Shown here: in pieces, positions 1 through 5,086 of the stretch
Numbering within the stretch: position 1 is the first letter of the stretch
How the letters are laid out: each line of letters starts with the position of its first letter
Source of the DNA: Bifidobacterium breve
GTDB taxonomy: Bacteria; Actinomycetota; Actinomycetes; Nanopelagicales; Nanopelagicaceae
Assembly: GCA_943324025.2 (NCBI GenBank)
Contig: CALPKA020000060.1
Location: forward strand, 1-5,086
Direction of reading: 5' to 3'
DNA length: 5,086 bases
Made by a program: the position numbers and the translations under genes
Notes under the pieces: model-generated
What the model was told of the DNA's origin: nothing
Database searches by the model: none
The model's input: the letters and a program-made list of their open reading frames with translations, nothing else

Positions 1-1
1 C

Positions 2-703
2 CTGCTATCAAATGCTGCGCCACAAATTTTGGCTAAGTTAACTAGTGCACCAGAGCCTAAATCTTTAGAGGGCTCGCAGATAAAGATAAATATGCTGCTT
101 AAGAAGTTACCACAATTTAAATCTGGGGTTGATCCAAAGGATGCTTTTGTCGGTACCCTTCATATAAATGAGAGTTTTACCCAGTTGGAAAAAGCATATA
201 AACAAGCAAGCTCTGGCGAGCTACCAGATGAGTTGCCACTTGAAATGTATTGCCATTCCCTCTCTGATACTTCAATACTTTCAGATGAATTAACCACCAA
301 GGGCTATCACACACTTACTGTCTTTGGCCTTCATACTCCAGCTAAATTATTTGATAAAGATCCGGTAGGTATGAAAGAAAAAGCAAAGCAGAGAGCATTA
401 GCAGCACTTAATCAATATTTAGTTGAACCAATTGAAAGCTGCCTTGCAAGTGATGCAAATGGTGAATTATGTATTGAGATTAAATCACCAGTTGATTTAG
501 AAAAAGACATCTTTTTACCAAGAGGAAATATCTTTCACAAAGATTTATCATTCCCATTTAAAGAGGATAACTCCTCGATTAAATGGGGTGTTGAATCTGC
601 CCACCCAAGAGTATTTCTCTGTGGCGCAGGTGCAATTAGAGGCGGTGGCGTTAGTGGGATTGCAGGTCATAACGCTGCAAAGGCAGTTCTAGAACTAAAC
701 TAA
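2..703 (+). CDS. FAD-dependent oxidoreductase, phytoene desaturase / PYROXD2-like, C-terminal part (5' end outside window)
   Basis: This is the C-terminal 233 residues of a larger flavoprotein. The frame is open to the left edge with no stop. Reading from base 2 gives LLSNAAPQ before the TTG at 29, and SNAAP is a typical internal motif of carotenoid-desaturase-like oxidoreductases, so the TTG is not a real start and the gene begins outside the window. Near the end, NIFHKDLSFPF (residues about 176-186) and the Gly-rich FLCGAGAIRGGGVSGIAGHNAA (about 205-226, split here only as a motif) match the C-terminal FAD-contacting segment of the PYROXD2/phytoene desaturase group. The N-terminal Rossmann FAD-binding motif must lie upstream. 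The family catalyses FAD-dependent dehydrogenation or isomerisation of hydrophobic substrates, but the substrate cannot be read from this fragment and no carotenoid gene is visible nearby. Its TAA stop lies inside the 3' end of the convergent homospermidine synthase gene. The family call is firm; the specific function is unknown. Confidence 0.85.
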   Translation: MLSNAAPQILAKLTSAPEPKSLEGSQIKINMLLKKLPQFKSGVDPKDAFVGTLHINESFTQLEKAYKQASSGELPDELPLEMYCHSLSDTSILSDELTTKGYHTLTVFGLHTPAKLFDKDPVGMKEKAKQRALAALNQYLVEPIESCLASDANGELCIEIKSPVDLEKDIFLPRGNIFHKDLSFPFKEDNSSIKWGVESAHPRVFLCGAGAIRGGGVSGIAGHNAAKAVLELN

Positions 704-2128
704 AAAGTTAGAGAATTGCCAAGGATCACTTTCATCGTATTTACGATTGTTCCATCCTTTGAACAAATCATTACGATGCATTAGCGGATCCCAATCTGCA
801 GCAGCAGAGTGATAGCCACCCCAGTACTTTTCTGCAAATGCTAAAACTTCTCGCCATGGCAGATCATCTGGAACTAAGTAACCTGCATTTGGATTAGCCA
901 TTGCCCAAGCAACGGCTGCATAAACCGCACTTGCAACCTGAACAGTTGTTGCAGATTGTTTTGGAACTAATTTTCTTGACTCGTGAATGTTTAATAAGGA
1001 TCCAGTCCACCAAGATTTGTATGGGTGGCCCATAAGTAGAACACCTAATCTGTCATCACCATCGATGATCTCTTCATTCATAATTCTTTGGTTCTCAGTT
1101 AGATCCCACTGACGCATTTGTAATTCATGCATTGAAGCAACCGCGGCATCAGTTGGGCAGTATGCGTAGTGAACAGTTGGACGATAAATGGCCTTGTCTT
1201 TATCCCAAACAGTTAGGTGATCGCTGATCGTAAATGCCTCACCATGGCGAATAACCATTCCAGTAGTTTCCATATTTGGGACCCAAGATCTAACCCAAGT
1301 TGTTGCACCAGGTTGGGCAATACATATCTGATTTTTTGGCCCATCTGGATGTTGATAGGCATTTACTGGCAATGTTTTTTCATGTGTACCCCAGCCCATT
1401 TCAGCTGGTGCAATACCTTCTTCATAAAAACCTTCAACCGACCAGGTATTAACAAACTCATTAACCTGCTTTGGTTTATCAGATATTTGCGTATCGCGCT
1501 CTGCAATGTGAATTACTTTCACGCCAAGTTTTTGAGCTAGGACTGGAAAGTTTTCACTTGCAAGTGCTTGATCAACTCCTGCACCTGCCTTGCCATCTTT
1601 AAGTGCGCTGGTTGCAATATCAAATAAAGCTTTTTTTGTAAGGTGTGAAACTAAACCTGGATTTGCACCATGTTCAACAATTGCAGTTGGGCCTTTGCCG
1701 CCCCATGTATCAGTTAACTTACGCAATTTCATATGGCGCCAATAAAGTGTGCGCTCTGTTGGATTGCGAGTTGCTCCCGCTGCGTATGGTTCCCATTCTT
1801 CAATCGAGGTATTTAAATAAATAACCCCGTGATCATGAGCCCAACCAATAATTTCGTTGGCATCAATATTCCACGCCAAATCTAAGAGAAAATCTCCAGC
1901 TGATAAATACTTTGAAAGAAATTGATCCATATTTTCGCGGGTTAATTGGTCTTGCACATATGTAGCGCCCGCTGTGATTGCTTCTGAAACTCGGCTTCGA
2001 TTATCACGCATATCTGCGATCGTGATCTGTTTTGCATCTACTAGGTGTTCGATTAGAAGTGGTAATACACATTGTGAAACTGAACCTGCACCTAAAACTA
2101 GAACTCGATTAGAAAAGCGTGCTGCCAA
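695..2128 (-). CDS. hss: Homospermidine synthase
   Basis: Bacterial homospermidine synthase makes sym-homospermidine from putrescine in the cytosol, using NAD+ as a recycled cofactor. The 477-residue product equals the length I recall for the Blastochloris viridis enzyme and aligns with it end to end. Visible landmarks: N-terminal Rossmann motif GAGSVSQ (13-19, third Gly replaced by Ser18); EEW (110-112), with Glu111 at the position of the conserved pocket glutamate; GANPG (154-158); HIAERDTQ (207-214) with Glu210; NTWSVEGF (227-234) with Trp229, the residue held to stabilise the substrate by cation-pi contact; Glu237; GWGTHE (245-250); AQPGATTWVRSW (271-282); YRPTVHYAY (315-323); C-terminal SDPWQF (467-472). 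All expected pocket residues appear present. The TTG start is chosen because a full GGAGGT site lies 5 nt upstream. The gene follows the diguanylate cyclase on the same strand after a 44-bp gap containing an inverted repeat. Its TAG stop overlaps the end of the convergent oxidoreductase gene by 9 bp. I am very sure of the family; activity on spermidine as an alternative aminobutyl donor is possible. Confidence 0.95.
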   Translation of the reverse strand: MAARFSNRVLVLGAGSVSQCVLPLLIEHLVDAKQITIADMRDNRSRVSEAITAGATYVQDQLTRENMDQFLSKYLSAGDFLLDLAWNIDANEIIGWAHDHGVIYLNTSIEEWEPYAAGATRNPTERTLYWRHMKLRKLTDTWGGKGPTAIVEHGANPGLVSHLTKKALFDIATSALKDGKAGAGVDQALASENFPVLAQKLGVKVIHIAERDTQISDKPKQVNEFVNTWSVEGFYEEGIAPAEMGWGTHEKTLPVNAYQHPDGPKNQICIAQPGATTWVRSWVPNMETTGMVIRHGEAFTISDHLTVWDKDKAIYRPTVHYAYCPTDAAVASMHELQMRQWDLTENQRIMNEEIIDGDDRLGVLLMGHPYKSWWTGSLLNIHESRKLVPKQSATTVQVASAVYAAVAWAMANPNAGYLVPDDLPWREVLAFAEKYWGGYHSAAADWDPLMHRNDLFKGWNNRKYDESDPWQFSNFLV

Positions 2129-2133
2129 TTAGG

Positions 2134-2139
2134 ACCTCC
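2134..2139 (-). promoter_or_regulatory. Strong Shine-Dalgarno site of homospermidine synthase
   Basis: On the minus strand the bases read GGAGGT, followed by five bases (CCTAA) and then TTG at 2128. This near-perfect site at normal spacing decides the unusual TTG start; the encoded protein then begins directly before the Rossmann strand, as expected for the family. Confidence 0.85.
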
Positions 2140-2140
2140 A

Positions 2141-2167
2141 ACTGTCGCGCTAATGTATTTAGCCAGT
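2141..2167 (-). promoter_or_regulatory. Interrupted inverted repeat in the homospermidine synthase leader
   Basis: On the minus strand the order is ACTG-GCTAA, loop ATACA, TTAGC, then unpaired GCGA, then CAGT, followed after one base by the GGAGGT ribosome site. This gives a potential nine-pair stem with a four-base bulge in the 44-bp gap between the cyclase and the synthase. There is no T-run, so a classical intrinsic terminator is unlikely. It could be a leader hairpin affecting ribosome access, a protein-binding dyad, or chance. TACATT in the loop and second arm resembles a -10 element, but no good -35 lies at the right distance. Confidence 0.35.
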
Positions 2168-2172
2168 GAAGA

Positions 2173-3576
2173 TTAACCTATATTTTCAATTTGGCCATCC
2201 CAAATCCTCTGACCACTTCCACTTCGCTTTGCCTCATACATTGCCAAATCTGCTCGGCGCAGGCAATCGCTGGAGTCAATATTTTGCCCTATTGCTGCAA
2301 ATCCAATGCTCACCTTTACTCGCACCTGGCCCGTCTGCAAGGAGATTGGATAACTCAAGGTGGCAATCAAAGCTTGAGCCAACTCAGTAGCCTCTTGCTT
2401 ATCAGCCCTAGCCAGCACACCAAATTCATCTCCGCCAAGTCGTGCAATCTGGCCATCTGTTGGGATGACTCGACTAAATCTGTTAGCAACCTGCTTTAGT
2501 AACTCATCACCGGCCGCATGTCCCAGATTGTCGTTTATCTCTTTAAACCCATCTAAATCAAGCAAAAAGATATAACCACTTCTTATTTCACTTAAATGCA
2601 GTAAAAAGTTTCTTCGATTAGAAAGTCCTGTTAATTCATCAGTTCGAGCAAGAACTCTTTCATTGCTAGCGGTGTTTGCTTCTTGGAGTGCAAAACTCAT
2701 TCTGATAAACGCTAGTGCAATAGTGATAAAGCCGGGGATCAAAATAAAGCTAGGGAAGTATCCAGGTTTAAGTGCTGCAACTCCTAACAAGCAACCACTT
2801 GCAATAAGTGCAACAGTTGCTCCATATGACGAGACTTTTTCTGAAGTTTTATTCTCAGGTGATGAAAATAAAAGCGAGGTTGAAAGTAGGACCAAACCAA
2901 TTATCCAGCCATCATCTGTTATCGCACCAAACTCATATGTTGCACTCAAAGAACCCCAGATAAAGAATAAGTCTGAGGTCGCAAATGAGAGTAGGCCTAG
3001 ACCAAGAAATATTGATCTTCTACTTAGCGGATTTAGTAGGAGATAAACCAAAACCATGGAGAGTAAAACGATATCCCCAACTGGGTAAAGAATTGAGATA
3101 AAAACTTGCCAGGCAGAACCATCCAAGCCAACCATCGCTGGCTTTAATACAAATGCGGTTAAGACACTAGTTAATCCAACTGCGATGATCACAGTGTCTA
3201 GAACTTCAAGGGCAGACATAGATCGCTTTTGGGTAAAACTTCTTGTGATTGCGATAAATACCAGTGGATAAAAAATTGCATAACAAATATCAGAAATTGC
3301 GGCTGGAATTTGTAGTTCAAAGAAAGAGTTCCAAGTCGAGAAAAAAGAGCCCATACTCCAAACCAGCGCTGCTGCGCCAAAGGAGTTAGCTGAAATCCGA
3401 TCTGTATGAAGTGGTGCATTAAATGCGATTACCGAGGCCATGACTCCGATTGAATTAAACAGAAGTAGATCAACTGCAACATTATTCTCAGGAAAAATAG
3501 ATCTAGCAATCAGGTGAGTAAGAATTAAAAACCCAGTCAGCCATAAAAATCCGGAGATACGGCGGATTAATCTCAT
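2173..3576 (-). CDS. Membrane-anchored GGDEF diguanylate cyclase
   Basis: The product is predicted to make cyclic di-GMP from two GTP at the cytoplasmic face. From the ATG at 3576 it is 467 residues. The first roughly 295 contain about ten hydrophobic segments (near 6-24, 34-53, 65-81, 95-113, 124-146, 155-181, 188-208, 224-239, 252-269 and 275-293), then a short linker and one GGDEF domain: DELTGLSNRR (313-322), DLDGFKEIND (340-349), GHAAGDELL, the intact GGDEF signature (381-385) and a C-terminal RRADLAMYEAKRSG segment. Metal and GTP ligands corresponding to PleD D327, N335 and D344 appear present as D340, N348 and D357. The RxxD product-inhibition site is replaced by PTDG, so classical I-site feedback is probably absent. 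No EAL or HD-GYP domain follows. The frame stays open up to a TTG at 3645, but that start would run into the divergent Rieske gene and has no ribosome site. The ATG also lacks a clear Shine-Dalgarno, so the start is moderately sure. The membrane part does not match a sensor type I can name. Confidence 0.9.
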   Translation of the reverse strand: MRLIRRISGFLWLTGFLILTHLIARSIFPENNVAVDLLLFNSIGVMASVIAFNAPLHTDRISANSFGAAALVWSMGSFFSTWNSFFELQIPAAISDICYAIFYPLVFIAITRSFTQKRSMSALEVLDTVIIAVGLTSVLTAFVLKPAMVGLDGSAWQVFISILYPVGDIVLLSMVLVYLLLNPLSRRSIFLGLGLLSFATSDLFFIWGSLSATYEFGAITDDGWIIGLVLLSTSLLFSSPENKTSEKVSSYGATVALIASGCLLGVAALKPGYFPSFILIPGFITIALAFIRMSFALQEANTASNERVLARTDELTGLSNRRNFLLHLSEIRSGYIFLLDLDGFKEINDNLGHAAGDELLKQVANRFSRVIPTDGQIARLGGDEFGVLARADKQEATELAQALIATLSYPISLQTGQVRVKVSIGFAAIGQNIDSSDCLRRADLAMYEAKRSGSGQRIWDGQIENIG

Positions 3577-3629
3577 AATCAATAGTAAAATGAGATCAAC
3601 CTTTATAGAACAGATCTGGGGAAATTTAA
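3577..3629. promoter_or_regulatory. Divergent promoter region between diguanylate cyclase and Rieske genes
   Basis: These 53 bases separate two divergent starts, so promoters for both genes should lie here or in the gene ends. On the minus strand TATAAA (complement of 3602-3607) could be a -10 for the cyclase, giving a leader of about 20 bases. It is flanked by an inverted repeat AGATC (3593-3597) and GATCT (3613-3617), whose centres are 20 bp apart. No convincing -35 was seen in either direction, so only the location is reasonably supported. Confidence 0.4.
3618..3622 (+). promoter_or_regulatory. Ribosome binding site of the Rieske gene
   Basis: GGGGA lies seven bases before the GTG at 3630. 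It is an imperfect Shine-Dalgarno match, but well spaced, and it selects the GTG that places the twin-arginine motif at residues 5-10. Confidence 0.55.
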
Positions 3630-4052
3630 GTGATCGCACTCTCAAGACGCCAATTTATTTGCGGTAGCGCAGCTGTTGCAGCATTGGCAACCACCCCTGC
3701 CCTTGCAGCCAATGGGGTTAAGACTTTACCTGGCGGTAAAACTGAGGTGAGTCTTGCTGCTAATAAAACCTTGGAAACTGTTGGTGGGGTAGTTGAGTTG
3801 AGTATTAAGAAGTACGGAAAAGTTGCAGTAATTAGAACTTCAAAATCTGCAAAGGGATTTGCAGTGGTTAACCTATCTTGCCCTCATGCTGGAGTGATTG
3901 TGCAACAAAATGCTGGTGGCTGGATTTGTCCAGGCCCTCGTGGACATGGATCTGAGTTTGGTATGAATGGCGCATTAAAAGTTGGCCCGGCAAACTCTGG
4001 ATTGAAACCAATTAAATTTACGGCAAATACTAAAGCTGTAGTTATCTCTTAA
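3630..4052 (+). CDS. Tat-exported small Rieske [2Fe-2S] protein with a variant second ligand box
   Basis: This 140-residue protein begins with a twin-arginine signal: SRRQFI (5-10), an Ala-rich hydrophobic stretch and ALA at 24-26, with likely cleavage before Ala27. Tat export fits a protein folded around its iron-sulfur cluster before leaving the cytoplasm. The mature domain resembles small Rieske electron-transfer proteins: box I is CPHAG (84-88), box II is WICPGPRGHGSEF (98-110), then GALKVGPANSGLKPIKF (114-130). The expected ligands are C84, H86, C100 and H106, and these are the only Cys and His residues of the mature protein. Box II is C-x5-H rather than the usual C-x2-H, and both extra cysteines that form the disulfide in cytochrome bc1-type Rieske proteins are missing (Val89 and the GPRG insert take their places). 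There is no membrane anchor beyond the signal and no catalytic domain or redox partner adjacent, so the partner is unknown. The start is GTG with GGGGA upstream. The gene is convergent with the SDR gene, five bases away. Confidence 0.85.
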   Translation: MIALSRRQFICGSAAVAALATTPALAANGVKTLPGGKTEVSLAANKTLETVGGVVELSIKKYGKVAVIRTSKSAKGFAVVNLSCPHAGVIVQQNAGGWICPGPRGHGSEFGMNGALKVGPANSGLKPIKFTANTKAVVIS

Positions 4053-4057
4053 AGTTT

Positions 4058-4825
4058 TTATCTTTGCTTTTTACGTACATTCATTCCGACTTTTCTTACA
4101 ATGGGACGTGGTGCGTTTCTAGCAATTGCACTTAGAATTTTATATTGCCAGCCTGGGATACAGATTACTCGGTTTGCTTTTGCATACTTCCAAGATTTAC
4201 TTACAAGCTCATCGCTATTAAGCCACATGAATTTAGGCAATGCGGTCATTTTCATTCGGCCACGGGCATGAAATTCCGTGCGAGTAAATCCTGGGCAAAG
4301 AGCTGATATTTTCACATTTGTTCCACGAAGTTCGGTGTGAAGTGATTCAGAGAAAACTGTTAAGTAAGATTTTGCTGCGCTATATGTGCCACCTGCAATA
4401 AAACTTGCAACGCTACTGACATTTACAATAATTCCAGTGTTTCTCTTAACCATAACGGGCAAAACGGCGTGAGTCAGTCGCATGGGAGCAGTCACTAAGA
4501 CATCTAATAATTCTTGCTCTTTATCTAGATTACTAACAGTAAAACTATCCTTGATACCAAAGCCAGCATTATTTACCAGAACATCTATCGGTTTTTTCAG
4601 ATCAGCAACTCTTTTTTCAACTTTTGCTAACTGGGCAGGCTTAGTTAAATCTGCCTTTATGCATTGAGTTTTAACGCCAAAACGCTTATTTAATTCTTTT
4701 GCTACCTTATTTAATCGAGGTAGATCTCTGGCAACTAGTATTAAATCAAAACCTTCTTTTGCAAGTAAATTTGCATATGAAGCACCAATTCCTGCAGTTG
4801 CACCTGTAATTAGTGCGGTAGCCAT
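4058..4825 (-). CDS. Short-chain dehydrogenase/reductase (SDR), classical type
   Basis: A 255-residue NAD(P)(H)-dependent oxidoreductase of the classical SDR family. Visible motifs: TGATAGIG (7-14) for dinucleotide binding; Arg33 after the second beta strand (VARD), which suggests NADP(H) preference; NNAG (85-88); NVSS (135-138) with Ser138 the likely catalytic Ser; YSAAK (148-152) with the catalytic Tyr148 and Lys152; CPGFTRTEF (177-185). The Ser-Tyr spacing is about three residues shorter than in FabG-like enzymes. The position where the structural/catalytic Asn is usually found (VNV before the APMRLTHAVLP helix) is Leu110 here. The C-terminus is long and basic (RKKQR end), which may favour membrane or nucleic-acid surfaces, but this is speculative. 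The ATG overlaps the stop of the upstream saccharopine-dehydrogenase-like gene as TAATG, so the two are probably co-transcribed and translationally coupled. No good Shine-Dalgarno is seen, consistent with reinitiation. The substrate cannot be inferred from sequence. Confidence 0.92.
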   Translation of the reverse strand: MATALITGATAGIGASYANLLAKEGFDLILVARDLPRLNKVAKELNKRFGVKTQCIKADLTKPAQLAKVEKRVADLKKPIDVLVNNAGFGIKDSFTVSNLDKEQELLDVLVTAPMRLTHAVLPVMVKRNTGIIVNVSSVASFIAGGTYSAAKSYLTVFSESLHTELRGTNVKISALCPGFTRTEFHARGRMKMTALPKFMWLNSDELVSKSWKYAKANRVICIPGWQYKILSAIARNAPRPIVRKVGMNVRKKQR

Positions 4826-5085
4826 TACTTAACTATCCCGGAGGCATCCTCATCACGGATATGCCAAGAGGTTCCATACTCTTCTAACAAATCTAGGAAT
4901 GGTTTGGATTCAAACCACTCTGGACCATTAACTCCTTGTGGCTTCCAAGCGCCTTTGTGAATTAACTCAAGTGCGATAACAGGGTTGATTGCAGTTTGCC
5001 AAACAACTGCTTGATCGCCAAACTCCTTCATTGACCAGGCATTATCAACTACGTTGTAGATATAAACAGCCTTTGGATTTCCTTG
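4825..5085 (-). CDS. Saccharopine dehydrogenase-family protein, C-terminal part (5' end outside window)
   Basis: The frame is open to the right edge. Reading in from 5085 gives 86 residues starting QGNPKAVYIYNVVDNAWSMK, so the ATG at 5031 is internal and the gene begins outside the window. The fragment matches the C-terminal end of NAD(P)-dependent saccharopine dehydrogenase-family enzymes: VDNAWSMKEFGDQAVVWQT, then NPVIALELIHKGAW, GVNGPEWF and KPFLDLLEEYGTSW. Family members include saccharopine dehydrogenases of lysine metabolism and carboxynorspermidine dehydrogenase of polyamine synthesis; the nucleotide-binding N-terminus and most substrate residues are not in view, so these cannot be told apart. 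It is upstream of, and overlaps by one base, the SDR gene. The nearby homospermidine synthase belongs to the same superfamily, which makes a polyamine or diamine role worth considering, but that is inference from neighbourhood only. Confidence 0.8.
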   Translation of the reverse strand, partial: QGNPKAVYIYNVVDNAWSMKEFGDQAVVWQTAINPVIALELIHKGAWKPQGVNGPEWFESKPFLDLLEEYGTSWHIRDEDASGIVK

Positions 5086-5086
5086 C

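Noticed and set aside
29..31. TTG as the start of the left-edge oxidoreductase
   Set aside because: The frame is open to base 2 and the residues before it (LLSNAAPQ) are conserved family sequence; there is no ribosome site. The gene is truncated by the window.
1217..1540. A plus-strand 107-codon open frame inside homospermidine synthase
   Set aside because: It is antisense to highly conserved enzyme sequence, is rich in Cys, Trp and Phe, and has no recognisable domain; it is a shadow of the real gene.
2663..3046. A plus-strand 127-codon open frame inside the membrane part of the cyclase
   Set aside because: It is antisense to the hydrophobic segments of a well-supported gene and shows no motif; it is a shadow frame.
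3577..3645. Upstream extension of the diguanylate cyclase to a TTG at 3645
   Set aside because: It would overlap the divergent Rieske gene and its ribosome site, has no Shine-Dalgarno, and adds 23 residues not needed for the first membrane segment. The ATG at 3576 is preferred, though not certain.
4053..4075. Possible terminator from AAAGTTTTT after the Rieske stop
   Set aside because: There is a T-run but no GC-rich stem before it, and most of it is the coding end of the convergent SDR gene.
5029..5031. ATG as the start of a 68-residue small protein at the right edge
   Set aside because: The frame continues open to the window edge, and the extra residues complete a saccharopine dehydrogenase-family C-terminal motif, so this Met is internal.
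1..5086. CRISPR array, insertion sequence, tRNA or phage-defence genes
   Set aside because: No repeated spacers, terminal inverted repeats, cloverleaf-like sequence, transposase or nuclease motifs were seen; almost all bases are accounted for by six metabolic or signalling genes.

Overview
The window is a compact, moderately AT-rich bacterial segment (GC looks like the low forties by eye; not computed). It holds six protein-coding genes, two of them cut by the window edges. GTG and TTG starts, a clean GGAGGT ribosome site, almost no intergenic DNA and the protein styles (PYROXD2-like FAD oxidoreductase, YSAAK-type SDR, small Tat-exported Rieske protein) suggest a streamlined actinobacterium, perhaps a freshwater planktonic one. 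That assignment is inference from remembered protein style; no rRNA or marker gene is present to confirm it.

Layout, left to right. (1) Positions 2-703 (+): C-terminal half of a phytoene-desaturase/PYROXD2-like FAD oxidoreductase. (2) 695-2128 (-): complete homospermidine synthase, overlapping gene 1 tail to tail by 9 bp. (3) 2173-3576 (-): membrane-anchored GGDEF diguanylate cyclase, 44 bp upstream of the synthase on the same strand. (4) 3630-4052 (+): small Tat-exported Rieske protein, divergent from the cyclase. (5) 4058-4825 (-): short-chain dehydrogenase/reductase, convergent with the Rieske gene with 5 bp between. (6) 4825-5085 (-): C-terminal end of a saccharopine dehydrogenase-family enzyme, whose stop codon overlaps the SDR start as TAATG.

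Transcription units inferred from strand and spacing are: saccharopine-dehydrogenase-like gene then SDR (translationally coupled); cyclase then homospermidine synthase (possibly with a separate signal in the 44-bp gap); Rieske alone; FAD oxidoreductase entering from the left. The clearest biochemical theme is polyamine metabolism: homospermidine synthase is well supported, and a second enzyme of the same structural superfamily lies about 2.7 kb away. The most unusual feature is the Rieske protein, whose second ligand box reads C-x5-H instead of C-x2-H, although the mature protein keeps exactly two Cys and two His. No mobile elements, CRISPR arrays, tRNA or rRNA genes were seen, and there is no gene-free stretch over 300 bases. 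I found no convincing multi-gene novel system.
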